In this document: piece after piece, positions 9,473-17,980 of the stretch
Numbering within the stretch: position 1 is the first letter of the stretch
Layout: each line of letters begins with the position of its first letter
Assembly: GCF_004353915.1 (NCBI RefSeq)
Contig: NZ_SMRP01000016.1
Span: 1-64,000, forward strand
Reading direction: 5' to 3'
DNA from: Paraburkholderia silviterrae
Lineage (GTDB): Bacteria; Pseudomonadota; Gammaproteobacteria; Burkholderiales; Burkholderiaceae
DNA: 64,000 bases
Made by a program: the position numbers and the translations under genes
The notes under the pieces: model-generated
Told to the model about the DNA's origin: nothing
Seen by the model: only the letters and a program-made list of their open reading frames with translations
Databases searched by the model: none

Positions 9473-10438
9473 TTATTTGGCCGGCTGGCTGCTCAGGTCG
9501 CCGGTCCCGGCCGCATCGGCGTCGCTGCTTTCCTGATCGCGGGCGCGGCGAAACGGAACTCGGGAGGGCTGCTTCGACTTGCGTGCCAGACCGCGCGTGC
9601 GGCGCCCCTGGCCGTAGCCCTGGCTGATGCGGTCGATCACGATGGCGAGGATCACGATGGCGATGCCGGCCTGCGTGCCCTTGCCGACGTCGAGCGTCTG
9701 GATGCCCGCAAGCACGTCCTCGCCGAGGCCGCGCGAGCCGATCATCGAGGCGATTACCACCATCGAAAGCGCCATCATCGTGGTCTGGTTGATGCCGGCC
9801 ATGATGCTCGGCCGCGCGAGCGGCAACTGCACGCCGAACAGCAGTTGCATGCGCGTGGTGCCGAACGCACGCGCGGCTTCGACGATCTCGCTATCCACGT
9901 GGCGAATGCCGAGATCGGTCAGGCGGATGAGCGGCGGCAGCGCGTAGACGACGGTCGCGAGAATCGCGGGCACCTTGCCGAGGCCGAACAGCATCAGCAC
10001 TGGAATCAGGTAGACGAAGCTCGGCAGCGTTTGCATCACGTCGAGGACGGGCAGCAGCACGCGGCGCAGCGAGCTGCTCGATGCCGCAAGGATGCCGATG
10101 GGCACGCCGAGTATCACCGAAATGAGCGTGGCGACGACCATCAGCGCGAAGGTCTGCATGAGCTTGTCCCACAGCCCGAAGCAGCCGATCAGCCAGAGCA
10201 GGGCGACGAACAGGAGCGCCACGCCGATGCGGCGTGACGCGTGCCAGGCGAGCAGGCCCACGGCGGCGAGTATGACCAGCGGCGGCGTCGCCCGCAGCAG
10301 GCCCTCGAGCGGCACGAGCACGTGGCGCAGCATCAGGACGCTGAAGTTATGAAACGTGTCGCCGTGCTGCTGCACGAACGCGGTGACCTGATCGTTGACC
10401 CAGTCGGAAATCGACAGGTGAAGGAAGGGAGATCCCAT
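9473..10438 (-). CDS. ABC transporter permease, glycine betaine/proline type (ProW-like)
   Basis: This 321-residue inner-membrane permease has five to seven hydrophobic segments and the binding-protein-dependent transport signature region around EIVEAARAFGTTRMQLLFGVQLP, which contacts the ATPase. The segment MQTLPSFVYLIPVLMLFGLG is highly typical of ProW/OpuAB permeases for quaternary amines. Start: the ATG at 10438 has GAGG six bases upstream and is preferred over the ATG at 10450. It is the first gene of the minus-strand transporter run and is divergent from the Fae homologue. The last 40 residues are basic and polar, probably a cytoplasmic tail. Confidence 0.9.
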   Translation of the reverse strand: MGSPFLHLSISDWVNDQVTAFVQQHGDTFHNFSVLMLRHVLVPLEGLLRATPPLVILAAVGLLAWHASRRIGVALLFVALLWLIGCFGLWDKLMQTFALMVVATLISVILGVPIGILAASSSSLRRVLLPVLDVMQTLPSFVYLIPVLMLFGLGKVPAILATVVYALPPLIRLTDLGIRHVDSEIVEAARAFGTTRMQLLFGVQLPLARPSIMAGINQTTMMALSMVVIASMIGSRGLGEDVLAGIQTLDVGKGTQAGIAIVILAIVIDRISQGYGQGRRTRGLARKSKQPSRVPFRRARDQESSDADAAGTGDLSSQPAK

Positions 10439-10828
10439 GGTGAGCCTCATTCTGCGTATGACGGGGCGATGCCTTGCTGCATCGATCGCTTCACGGTGCG
10501 GGGAGGGCGCTCAGGTGTGGGGGCTCGCGTGGGTGATACGTCTCATGTCGTGTCTCCTATGTATCTATGGGCCTCTGCGCAGGTGCGCGGGCCATGTCTT
10601 TTTAACCGGTGCGAACAGAGTCTACCGGGAGCGTTTTGGGTTGCGAAGCCACGAATAGTCATCGAAGCATTACCTGATCTCATGGCAATGAATCCGCCTC
10701 ATGCCCCCATGAGATTTCATAGCTTTTAGGCGCCTTTCGCGTGTGCTGCAATTCGTCTCGACGCGCAGGCCGCATCGATGAAGCATGCTGCGCTGCGGCA
10801 CACAACGAAACTGGAGACGGAGTCAGCC
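10439..10828. promoter_or_regulatory. Divergent control region between the ABC permease and the Fae homologue
   Basis: This 390-base non-coding stretch must hold promoters for both directions. It contains repeated CTCATG elements: a 9-bp perfect inverted repeat with arms at 10677-10685 (ATCTCATGG) and 10707-10715 (CCATGAGAT), an inner copy at 10698-10703 forming CTCATG-N4-CATGAG, and a single copy at 10541-10547. These may be operator sites for one of the local regulators. No gene could be supported here. Confidence 0.5.
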
Positions 10829-11350
10829 ATGAAAGCCTTGGAAGTCTATATCGGTGAGGGTTTCGCAGGACCAGGCGTAAACGCCGCTCACATCAACATC
10901 ATGATCGGCCCGCGTAGCGGCCCGGTAGGGCAGGCGTTCACGAACAGCCTCTCGTCGCCTTCGCAGGGTCACGTGCCCTTCATGGTGGTGGCGCAGCCCA
11001 ATGTGCCGGTCAAGCCCGCCACGCTCTATGTGAATAAAGCCGATATCCGCGGCGATCTGCACGGCAACGCCACCTGGGGCGCTTCCCAGGCGGCCATTGC
11101 GAAGGCGGTGACCGAAGCGATGCTCGACGGCACGCTGCCGCCCGAGGCCGAGAACGAGTGGTGCATCGTCACCGCGAACTGGGTGAACTGGTCGTGCGAC
11201 GACCTCGACGCCGTCTACGAGAACAATTACGCGGCCTGCAAGACGGCGATTCGCGCGGCGATGAACGGGCTCCCCAAGCTCGACGACGTCGCGAAGATCA
11301 AAGACCAGATCAGCAATCCGTTCTACACGCCCAAGGCTCGTGCTGCCTGA
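10829..11350 (+). CDS. Formaldehyde-activating enzyme (Fae) homologue
   Basis: This 173-residue protein resembles Fae along its whole length. Known Fae condenses formaldehyde with tetrahydromethanopterin in methylotrophs. The N-terminal block VGEALVGDG-type is represented by YIGEGFAGPG, followed by AHINIMIGPRSGP, which keeps the catalytic His (residue 21), then the NVPVKPATLYVNK block and a C-terminal NGLPK...NPFYTPKA segment. The ATG at 10829 has GGAG upstream. It is followed by an aldo/keto reductase (29-base gap) and an aldehyde dehydrogenase in one run. No other tetrahydromethanopterin-pathway gene is in the window, so it may act on formaldehyde released in this pathway or on another small aldehyde. 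The family call is firm, the substrate is not. Confidence 0.85.
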   Translation: MKALEVYIGEGFAGPGVNAAHINIMIGPRSGPVGQAFTNSLSSPSQGHVPFMVVAQPNVPVKPATLYVNKADIRGDLHGNATWGASQAAIAKAVTEAMLDGTLPPEAENEWCIVTANWVNWSCDDLDAVYENNYAACKTAIRAAMNGLPKLDDVAKIKDQISNPFYTPKARAA

Positions 11351-11379
11351 GTCGCGACTACCGTTATCAGAGGACTACG

Positions 11380-12399
11380 ATGCAATACGTGCAACTCGGC
11401 CGCTCGGGCCTGAAGGTGTCGCGCCTGTGCCTCGGCACTATGAACATGGGCACGCCCGACTGGAAGCCGTGGATCTACAACGAAGAGCAGAGCGAGCCGA
11501 TCGTGCGCCGCGCGCTCGAAGCGGGCGTGAACTTCATCGACCTCGCGGATTTTTATTCGACTGGCGTGGGCGAGGAAGTGGTCGGGCGCATCGTGCGGCG
11601 CATTGCGAAGCGCGACGAGCTCGTGCTCACGACCAAGGTGGGCTATCCCATCGGCAACGGCGTCAATAACCAGGGCCATTCGCGCAAGCACATCATGGAT
11701 GGCATCGACGGCTCGCTGCGCCGCCTGCAGACCGATTATGTCGACGTCTACATGCTCCACTACTTCGACGTGAATACGCCCGTCGAGGAAACCATGGATG
11801 CGCTCAACGATATCGTGCGCGCGGGCAAGGCGCGCTATATCGGCGTCTCGACCATGTTCACGTGGCAGTTCGCGAAGATCCTGCAGGCCTGCGAGCGCTA
11901 TAACTTCGCACGCCCGATCAATATGCAGCTGCAGCTGAACTGCGCGTACCGCGAGGAAGAGCGCGAGATGATCCCGTTTTGCCAGGATCAGGGCATTGGC
12001 GTTTCGGTGTTCAGCCCGCTCGCGCGCGGCCTGCTTTCGGGCGACGCGAAGTCGGTGCGCAACCAGACCGACTTCTTCACCGTGCAGATGTACGACGATG
12101 AGGTTTCGCGCGAGATCGCGCGCTCGGTAGCCGAAGTCGCCGATGCACGCGGGGTCTCGTGTGCTCAGATCGCGCAGGCGTGGGTGCTGGGCCGCACGGG
12201 CGTGGCGTCGATGCTGGTGGGCGCCGACACGGTCGCGCAGTTCGAGAGCGCGCTCGCGGCGCTCGACACGCAACTCGATGCTGGCGAGCTTTACGAGCTC
12301 GATCGCAACTACACGCCGTGCGACGTGATCAACGACTATGTGACGGCGCGCATTCCGCGCGTGCCGCGCGCGGCCCGCCGGCTGGAGATCGCGGCATGA
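11380..12399 (+). CDS. Aldo/keto reductase, YajO-like
   Basis: A 339-residue NAD(P)H-dependent oxidoreductase with the AKR catalytic tetrad in place: Asp54, Tyr59 (DLADFYS), Lys86 (TTKVGYP) and His127 (MLHYFD). The sequence QYVQLGRSGLKVSRLCLGTM and the later YREEEREMIPFC are very close to E. coli YajO and related proteins. It would reduce an aldehyde or ketone, or oxidise an alcohol, of a small hydroxylated substrate. It overlaps the next aldehyde dehydrogenase by four bases (ATGA), so the two are translationally coupled. Position behind the Fae homologue suggests shared handling of a reactive aldehyde. Confidence 0.92.
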   Translation: MQYVQLGRSGLKVSRLCLGTMNMGTPDWKPWIYNEEQSEPIVRRALEAGVNFIDLADFYSTGVGEEVVGRIVRRIAKRDELVLTTKVGYPIGNGVNNQGHSRKHIMDGIDGSLRRLQTDYVDVYMLHYFDVNTPVEETMDALNDIVRAGKARYIGVSTMFTWQFAKILQACERYNFARPINMQLQLNCAYREEEREMIPFCQDQGIGVSVFSPLARGLLSGDAKSVRNQTDFFTVQMYDDEVSREIARSVAEVADARGVSCAQIAQAWVLGRTGVASMLVGADTVAQFESALAALDTQLDAGELYELDRNYTPCDVINDYVTARIPRVPRAARRLEIAA

Positions 12400-13850
12400 T
12401 CGGCGGCCTGACTGAAGCGCGCTTGTGGCGCACGTCGAGCTTCATCGACGGAGAGTGGGTGGCGAGCGACGCGACCTACACGGTGTTCGACCCGGCCAGT
12501 GGCGCAGCGCTGGTGGAGGTTGCTCGTGCGGGCGCGCGCGAGACGCTTCAGGCCGTGGCTGCGGCCACCCAGGCGTTTCCCGCGTGGCGCGACGCTACGG
12601 CCGCCGAGCGCGGCGAGAAGGTGCGCCGCTGGGGCGAACTGATGCTCGCGCATCGCGAAGATCTCGCGCGCATCATGACCGCGGAGCAGGGCAAGCCGTA
12701 TGCGGAGGCGCTCGGCGAAGTGGCCTATGCGGCAAGCTTCCTCACCTGGTTTGCGGAGGAAGCGCGGCGCGCGTACGGCGACGTGATTCCCGCGCCGAAG
12801 AAGGGCTCGCGCATCATCGTGACGAAGGAGCCCGTGGGTGTGGTCGGCGCCATCACGCCGTGGAACTTCCCGCTCGCGATGGTCACGCGCAAGGCGGGCC
12901 CTGCGCTGGCGGCGGGCTGCACGATGGTGCTCAAGCCATCCGAAGAAACACCGCTTTGCGCGTTCGCGCTGGCGGTGCTGGCCGAGGAGGCCGGTATTGC
13001 GCGCGGCGTGTTCAACGTGGTGTCCGGCGACGCGCCTGCGATCGGCGACACGCTGATGGCGTCGAAGGCCGTGCGCAAGATCTCGTTCACGGGATCGACG
13101 CGCGTGGGCAAGCTGCTCATGCGCGCCGCCGCGGATAGCGTGAAGAAGGTCTCGCTGGAGCTGGGCGGCAACGCGCCGTTCATCGTGTTCGACGACGCCG
13201 ATCTCGATGCCGCGGTGGAGGGCGCGATGGCCTCGAAGTTCCGCAACACCGGGCAGACCTGCGTGTGCGTGAACCGCTTTTACGTGCAGTCGGGCGTGCA
13301 TGACGCGTTCGTGAAGAAACTCGTCACTGCGGTGCGCAAGCTTCGCGTTGCAAACGGCATGGAGCCAGGCGCGACGCAAGGGCCGCTCATCAACGGCGCC
13401 GCGCTGCGCAAGGTCGAGGCGCACGTGAGCGACGCGCGCGAGAAGGGCGGCACCATCGTATGCGGTGGCAGCCGGCATGCGCTCGGCGGTACGTTCTATG
13501 AACCGACCGTCATCACGGGCGCGCACGGCGGCATGATGCTCGCGAACGAAGAGACCTTTGGCCCGGTGGCGGCCGTGTTCCGTTTCGACACCGAGCAAGA
13601 GGCGATCCAGGCGGCGAACGATACCGATTTCGGGCTTTCCGCGTATTTCTATGCGCGCGACATCGGCCGCGTGTGGCGCGTTGCTGGGGCGCTGGAAAGC
13701 GGCATGGTCGGCATCAACGAAGGGATCATCTCGACGGAGGTCGCGCCGTTCGGCGGCGTGAAGGAGTCGGGGCTCGGGCGCGAAGGCTCGAAGTACGGAC
13801 TCGATGAGTACCTCGAAACGAAGTACATGATGATGGGTGGGTTGGGGTGA
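12396..13850 (+). CDS. NAD(P)-dependent aldehyde dehydrogenase, succinate-semialdehyde type (GabD-like)
   Basis: This 484-residue protein has the expected length of GabD-type dehydrogenases. It shows TPWNFPLAMVTRK with Asn157, the base Glu255 in LELGGNAPF, the catalytic Cys289 in NTGQTCVC and the C-terminal PFGGVKESGLGREG block. It probably oxidises a semialdehyde or hydroxy-aldehyde product of the preceding aldo/keto reductase. The start ATG at 12396 overlaps the reductase stop. A hairpin follows the gene at 13881-13920. Confidence 0.92.
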   Translation: MIGGLTEARLWRTSSFIDGEWVASDATYTVFDPASGAALVEVARAGARETLQAVAAATQAFPAWRDATAAERGEKVRRWGELMLAHREDLARIMTAEQGKPYAEALGEVAYAASFLTWFAEEARRAYGDVIPAPKKGSRIIVTKEPVGVVGAITPWNFPLAMVTRKAGPALAAGCTMVLKPSEETPLCAFALAVLAEEAGIARGVFNVVSGDAPAIGDTLMASKAVRKISFTGSTRVGKLLMRAAADSVKKVSLELGGNAPFIVFDDADLDAAVEGAMASKFRNTGQTCVCVNRFYVQSGVHDAFVKKLVTAVRKLRVANGMEPGATQGPLINGAALRKVEAHVSDAREKGGTIVCGGSRHALGGTFYEPTVITGAHGGMMLANEETFGPVAAVFRFDTEQEAIQAANDTDFGLSAYFYARDIGRVWRVAGALESGMVGINEGIISTEVAPFGGVKESGLGREGSKYGLDEYLETKYMMMGGLG

Positions 13851-13865
13851 TCCTGCCAGCGGATC

Positions 13866-13976
13866 TTAGATAGCGGCAGCGTACGGCCTGACAATCGAAA
13901 TAGTTTGCGTCAGGCCGTGCGCGGCAGCCGGATAAAGAATGCACGCGTCATAGACCACCGTGAAGCTCGATGCCAT
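13866..13976 (-). pseudogene. PIN-domain toxin remnant (N-terminal 36 codons)
   Basis: Immediately after the antitoxin stop (TAAATG arrangement) a short frame reads MASSFTVVYDACILYP before running into unrelated residues and a stop at 13866. The VVYDACILYP block is the usual N-terminus of VapC/PIN-type ribonucleases and contains the first metal-binding Asp (residue 10). The remaining about 100 residues, including the other acidic ligands, are missing, so no active toxin can be made. The frame changes character around the 13885-13916 hairpin. Confidence 0.6.
13881..13920. terminator. Hairpin between convergent aldehyde dehydrogenase and broken toxin gene
   Basis: Inverted repeat with perfect 10-bp arms (ACGGCCTGAC and its complement; about 12 bp with one mismatch) around a 16-base spacer. 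It lies just past the aldehyde dehydrogenase stop and inside the decayed PIN reading frame on the other strand. No T-run follows in either direction, so it is a weak terminator candidate or the scar of the deletion that removed the toxin. Confidence 0.35.
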
Positions 13977-14435
13977 TTACTCCAATCCCATTTCCTGGTG
14001 GAGCGCCGAAAGTTCTTCCAGTGCCGCACGACGGTCGGCATCGACGCGATTCTTGTAAGCGAGTACGTCATCGTAGCGGATGCGCCGGTGCGTATTCACC
14101 TTCCGGTAGGGGATTTCGCCCTTGTCGAGTAGCTGGATCAAGTACGGGCGCGAAACGTTGAGAACGTCCGCCGCTTCTTGCGACGTCAGTTCGGCATGGA
14201 TTGGAATGAGCGATACCGCGTTGCCTTGTCCGATCTCCGCGAGCGCCTCGACCATCAGCCGGACGAACGACGTCGGCAGCGTCACGGTGCGCGTCTCGCC
14301 CCTGTCGTCCTTGAAATCGAACTGCTGAGTTTCGGCACGGCTCGACAGGACGACCGAAAGATCCCGTCCCGACACCCGGGCGAGTTCTGCCTCCTGCTCT
14401 GACGGAAGTGGCGTAGGGTGTTTCGTGGTGTTCAT
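13977..14435 (-). CDS. Helix-turn-helix (excisionase-type) antitoxin, partner of a PIN toxin
   Basis: A 152-residue DNA-binding protein. The C-terminal half contains a MerR/excisionase-like helix-turn-helix (LTSQEAADVLNVSRPYLIQLL, then GEIPYRKVNTHRRIRYDDVLAYK). Proteins of this architecture are antitoxins encoded just upstream of PIN-domain toxins. The ATG at 14435 has AGGAG five bases upstream; the longer frame above it has no such site. The adjacent toxin is truncated, so this is probably an orphaned, possibly autoregulatory, antitoxin. It lies between catabolic genes and looks like a small insertion. Confidence 0.75.
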   Translation of the reverse strand: MNTTKHPTPLPSEQEAELARVSGRDLSVVLSSRAETQQFDFKDDRGETRTVTLPTSFVRLMVEALAEIGQGNAVSLIPIHAELTSQEAADVLNVSRPYLIQLLDKGEIPYRKVNTHRRIRYDDVLAYKNRVDADRRAALEELSALHQEMGLE

Positions 14436-14519
14436 AAGGGACTCCTGGCTCAATATCGCGATTCTAAATCGAAATAATCGAAATCGCAATAATCGAAACG
14501 CGGTGCCAGGCGTGGCGGG

Positions 14520-15470
14520 CTATGGCGTGGGCGAAATGAGCGCAGCGTGCCCCTTCGCTTCAGAAGCTCCCGCCGCGTGATGCTCGACGAGCCAACCGCT
14601 GAAATTGCGCACGCGCAGCGTCTCTTGCACTTCCGGCCGTACGTCGAGCCAATAGCCCGCAGGCCCATCCACTTCGATTGCGCTCAGCTGCACGAGCGTG
14701 CCATTCGCGAGTTCCTGCTCGATCATGTGCCGGTCCGCGATGGCAATGCCGAGTCCGGCCACCGCCGCATGAATGACCTGATCGAGCGTGCTGAACTCCA
14801 TCTCTCCGCGCGGCGCCATTTCCACGTCGAGCTTCGCGGCTTCGAGCCATGCTTCCCACACGAGCAAGCGACGGTCAATGTCGAGGATATAGAGCCACGG
14901 GTGCAGCGCGAGGATGGCGCGCAGTGCGTCTTCGTCCGCGGGCGGTGCGTCGAAGTCGCGCGCCGAGCCCACGAGCACATGGCGCTCGCGCATGAGCAGC
15001 GTGCTCTGTCCTCCCGGTAGCGGCTCCATGCCGAAGCGGATCTGGCAATCCTCGTTGCGTTCGCTGCCGTGCAGCGCTCCGTACTCGTTCGTGATGGAGA
15101 TGCGCAGGTCGGGATGGCGCGCCTGAAAGTCTCGCAGGCGCGGCGTGAGCCAGCGCGTGGCGAGCGTGGGCGCCGCGTTCAAGGTGAGGAGGCTGTTCGA
15201 CGGATCGGCGCGGATGGTGTCCAGCGTATGAGCGATGCTGTCGAACGCGGCCTGCAGCGTGGGCAGCAGGCGCTTGCCTGCGGCGGTGATTTCGAGCCGG
15301 TGATGATGCCGCATGAACAGCGGCGTGCCGAGATAGTCTTCGAGCAGGCGAATCTGCCGGCTGATTGCGCCTTGCGTGACGTGCAGATTCTGCGCCGCCC
15401 TCGTGAAACTGAGGGTCCGGCTGGCTTCTTCGAATGAGCGCAGTGCCGAGAGAGAGGGAAGGCGGCGCAT
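14520..15470 (-). CDS. LysR-family transcriptional regulator, GcvA-like
   Basis: A 316-residue LysR protein with an N-terminal helix-turn-helix (FTRAAQNLHVTQGAISRQIRL within residues 15-60) and an effector-binding domain. The ATG at 15470 has GAGG seven bases upstream. It strongly resembles the regulator at 6374-7264, including the RHHHRLE segment after the helix-turn-helix and the C-terminal ELANGTLVQLSA region, so the two may be paralogues controlling different arms of the same island. It is the last gene of the minus-strand run enolase enzyme, binding protein, porin, LysR. Effector unknown. Confidence 0.9.
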   Translation of the reverse strand: MRRLPSLSALRSFEEASRTLSFTRAAQNLHVTQGAISRQIRLLEDYLGTPLFMRHHHRLEITAAGKRLLPTLQAAFDSIAHTLDTIRADPSNSLLTLNAAPTLATRWLTPRLRDFQARHPDLRISITNEYGALHGSERNEDCQIRFGMEPLPGGQSTLLMRERHVLVGSARDFDAPPADEDALRAILALHPWLYILDIDRRLLVWEAWLEAAKLDVEMAPRGEMEFSTLDQVIHAAVAGLGIAIADRHMIEQELANGTLVQLSAIEVDGPAGYWLDVRPEVQETLRVRNFSGWLVEHHAAGASEAKGHAALISPTP

Positions 15471-15535
15471 GCTGCAACCTCGTGATGCGGAAAAGGCGCC
15501 AGCCTGGGCCGGCGCCTGCACAGTGGGATAGTGAG

Positions 15536-16666
15536 TTAGAACACGTGCGTGATGCCTACGCGGCTGATGACCTGATTCTGCGTGCTGGACGGGTTGAAGC
15601 CCGTGATCTGCGCGTTTTCAGCCGAGCCCGCCGCGTGCTGGTACGAACCCATCGCGTAGACGGAAGTGCGCTTGGAGAGCGCGTACTGCCCGATCAGGTT
15701 GAACTGGTGATACTTCGGCGATGCGTCGGTTGCGTGGTCGAGGCCGTCCGTGAAGGTATAGCCCGCGCCCACCGTGAAGGCCGGCGTAATCGCATAGGTG
15801 CCGGAGACCTCATAGTTCTGGAAGTGCAGGTCGTGACTGCCGTTGCCCGACGAGAAGTCCACGTTCGTGTAGTTGAACATCATCTTCAGGCTGCCGAGCG
15901 CATATGATGCGCCGGCGGACAAGATGCCCTGATAGCGCGCGTTGGCGAGCGCATTGCCGTAGACGACGTTCACGAAGCTGCCGCCGCTGCCATAGCCGGC
16001 CACCGCCGTGATCGGGTCGTTCACGCGCAGGTAGCCCACGCCGGCGCTGAACGAGCCGAGCGTGTAGGCCGCCGCCGCGCTGTACGAGGCATTGTTCGAG
16101 AACTGGCCGGCCTGGCCGCCGAACGAGTAGTGGCCCTCGAACTGGAAGCCGGCGAACACCGGGCTGATGTACTTGACGGCGTTGTTGACCGAGAACCCGT
16201 TGTCCATGTTGTCCATGTCGTTCGGGTGTGCGAAGTACCAGCCGCCGTAGTTGCCGTTGAGCGAGTACGGCTCGATCAGGTCGACGGTGGCGTCCCACTG
16301 CTTGCCGAACGTGAGTTGGCCGTACTGCTCCGACTTGAAGCCCACATAGGCGTTGCGCGAGAAGCCGGCGCCGCCGCCGCCCGTTGCTGCATTGAAGCCG
16401 TCTTCGAGGCGGAAGATCGCCGAAAGGCCGCCGCCCAGGTCTTCAGAGCCGCGCAGGCCCCAGCGGCTGCCCGCCGGCACGCCGCTTTGCATCTGGAACA
16501 GGTGGCCGCCGCTGCCCGGCACGAGATTGCCGTTCGCGCCGTTGACCACGTTGTTGGCATAGTCGATACCGAGGTCGACGATACCGTACAGCGTCACACT
16601 GCTTTGCGCATGGGCGCCCGCTGCGGCGAGCGCGAGCGGCAGCGCCGCGAGAAGTTTCTTCTTCAC
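15536..16666 (-). CDS. Gram-negative general porin (Burkholderia OmpC-like)
   Basis: A 376-residue outer-membrane porin with a clear signal peptide (MKKKLLAALPLALAAAGAHA, cleaved before QSSVTLYG) and the QSSVTLYGIVDLGI start found in Burkholderiales trimeric porins. It ends in HVF, the terminal Phe recognised by the BAM machinery, and alternates hydrophobic and polar residues as expected for beta strands. It lies between the ABC binding protein and the LysR gene in one minus-strand run and probably admits the substrate taken up by this island. Confidence 0.93.
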   Translation of the reverse strand: MKKKLLAALPLALAAAGAHAQSSVTLYGIVDLGIDYANNVVNGANGNLVPGSGGHLFQMQSGVPAGSRWGLRGSEDLGGGLSAIFRLEDGFNAATGGGGAGFSRNAYVGFKSEQYGQLTFGKQWDATVDLIEPYSLNGNYGGWYFAHPNDMDNMDNGFSVNNAVKYISPVFAGFQFEGHYSFGGQAGQFSNNASYSAAAAYTLGSFSAGVGYLRVNDPITAVAGYGSGGSFVNVVYGNALANARYQGILSAGASYALGSLKMMFNYTNVDFSSGNGSHDLHFQNYEVSGTYAITPAFTVGAGYTFTDGLDHATDASPKYHQFNLIGQYALSKRTSVYAMGSYQHAAGSAENAQITGFNPSSTQNQVISRVGITHVF

Positions 16667-16792
16667 TCAGAGTCTCCTTTGGTGGGAGCCGCAAGGCGCA
16701 GCTCCGCTTTCTGGTTTGCCGGCTTGTAAGCCCTGGATGCCTGCTGATTTGCCCGCTGATTTATCCGCTGATTTGGCGGCTGATTTGGCTGA

Positions 16793-17833
16793 TTACGCGC
16801 CAAGCGACTTCTGCACCTTCGACGCGACCTCTGCGGGGACCCACGTCTTCCACATCTCCGGGTGTTCCTTGAGGAACTTGAGCGCTTCGGCTTGTGCGTC
16901 GACCTTGTGCTCGGTCATGTCGAGAATCGTCGTGTTCAGGAAGTCGATGGGGAAGCTCACCTTCGAGAAAAACGCCATCACGTCGGGCTCGGCCTGGTAG
17001 AAGGGCGTGGAAACGCCGATCTTCAGGTGCGAGACCAGATACGACGACGCGCACGGCTGCGCACTGTTCGGGTCGCGCAGTGTCTTCCAGCAGGCCTCGT
17101 TGAACGGCGGCATCTTGAGTTGTACGAACTTGTACTTCGCCATCAGCGCGGCCGGCTCCCAGTAATAGGTGAGAATCGGCTTGCCGCGCGCATACGCCGA
17201 CGATATGGCCGCATCGAGCGCCGCGCCCGTGCCGGGGCGGAAATTCGTATAGGTGTCGTCGAGCTTGAGCAGCTTCAGGAGGCGCGTGTTCACGCGCTCG
17301 CAGTCCCAGCCCGAGGGGCAGTTCAGGAAGCGGCCACGGTCCGGTTCCTCGTCGTCGGTGAAGAGGGTCTTGTATTTGGGCAGATCGCTCACCGACTGGA
17401 GGTCGGGCGCGCTCGGCTTGATGCCGCGCTTCGCGTCGCCGTGCACCACGTAGTCGGGCACGTACCAGCCTTCCTTGGTGCCGCCCGGCAGCGTGTCGCC
17501 CACGAGCGTCACTGTGCCCGCCTTCACCGCACCCGCGATGATCTCCGAGCGGCCCGTCCATTGCTCGGACCATACCTGCAGGTCGTTGCGCGAAAGCGCC
17601 GTTTCCGTGGCCGCCGTGCTGCCGGGAACGGTATCGGTCTGGCAGCCATAGCCGTTCTTGACGATGTAGCGCAGCACTTCGCTCGTGAAGTTGCCGCTTT
17701 CCCAGGTGATGCCGGCGAAGCGCACCGGCTTGCCCTGGCTGCACCAGGTGCCGGTCGCGTGTGCCGGAAGGGCGGCCACGGCAAGCGGTGCGGCGATGCA
17801 AGCCGCGCGAATCAGGGAGGTAATCGTTTTCAT
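16793..17833 (-). CDS. ABC transporter substrate-binding protein, glycine betaine/OpuAC type
   Basis: A 346-residue periplasmic protein with a signal peptide (about 26 residues ending AALPAHA before TGTWCSQG). The fold and motifs match the OpuAC group for quaternary ammonium compounds: GITWESGNFTSEVLRYIV, then QVWSEQWTGRSE, and several Trp residues that could form the aromatic box. No ATPase or permease gene is next to it; the only betaine-type permease and ATPase in the window lie 6-9 kb away (8547-10438, same strand), so the transporter is probably split. It is transcribed with the upstream enolase-superfamily gene and the downstream porin gene. Confidence 0.88.
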   Translation of the reverse strand: MKTITSLIRAACIAAPLAVAALPAHATGTWCSQGKPVRFAGITWESGNFTSEVLRYIVKNGYGCQTDTVPGSTAATETALSRNDLQVWSEQWTGRSEIIAGAVKAGTVTLVGDTLPGGTKEGWYVPDYVVHGDAKRGIKPSAPDLQSVSDLPKYKTLFTDDEEPDRGRFLNCPSGWDCERVNTRLLKLLKLDDTYTNFRPGTGAALDAAISSAYARGKPILTYYWEPAALMAKYKFVQLKMPPFNEACWKTLRDPNSAQPCASSYLVSHLKIGVSTPFYQAEPDVMAFFSKVSFPIDFLNTTILDMTEHKVDAQAEALKFLKEHPEMWKTWVPAEVASKVQKSLGA

Positions 17834-17888
17834 TGCGTGTCTCCTTGTAATTTGAATGCTTCGGAATACTTGTCAATGCATCGTTGAG

Positions 17889-17913
17889 TCCCGGCGCTAT
17901 CCCGTTGCCGGGA
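17889..17913 (-). other. Hairpin in the gap between enolase-superfamily gene and binding-protein gene
   Basis: Perfect 7-bp arms (TCCCGGC at 17889-17895, GCCGGGA at 17907-17913) with an 11-base loop lie in the 147-base gap between the enolase-superfamily stop and the binding-protein start. No T-run follows. Such hairpins often stabilise the downstream transcript of an abundant binding protein. Confidence 0.35.
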
Positions 17914-17980
17914 CGGGGCCGCCTGCACGCGCTTCGCTGTGTGCCGCGCCCCGGAATGCCACGCCTTGCCTGCGTGCGCC

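Noticed and set aside
7554..9536. 660-codon open frame on the plus strand
   Set aside because: Antisense shadow of the MFS and ABC ATPase genes, with a composition dominated by Arg, Glu, Ala and His.
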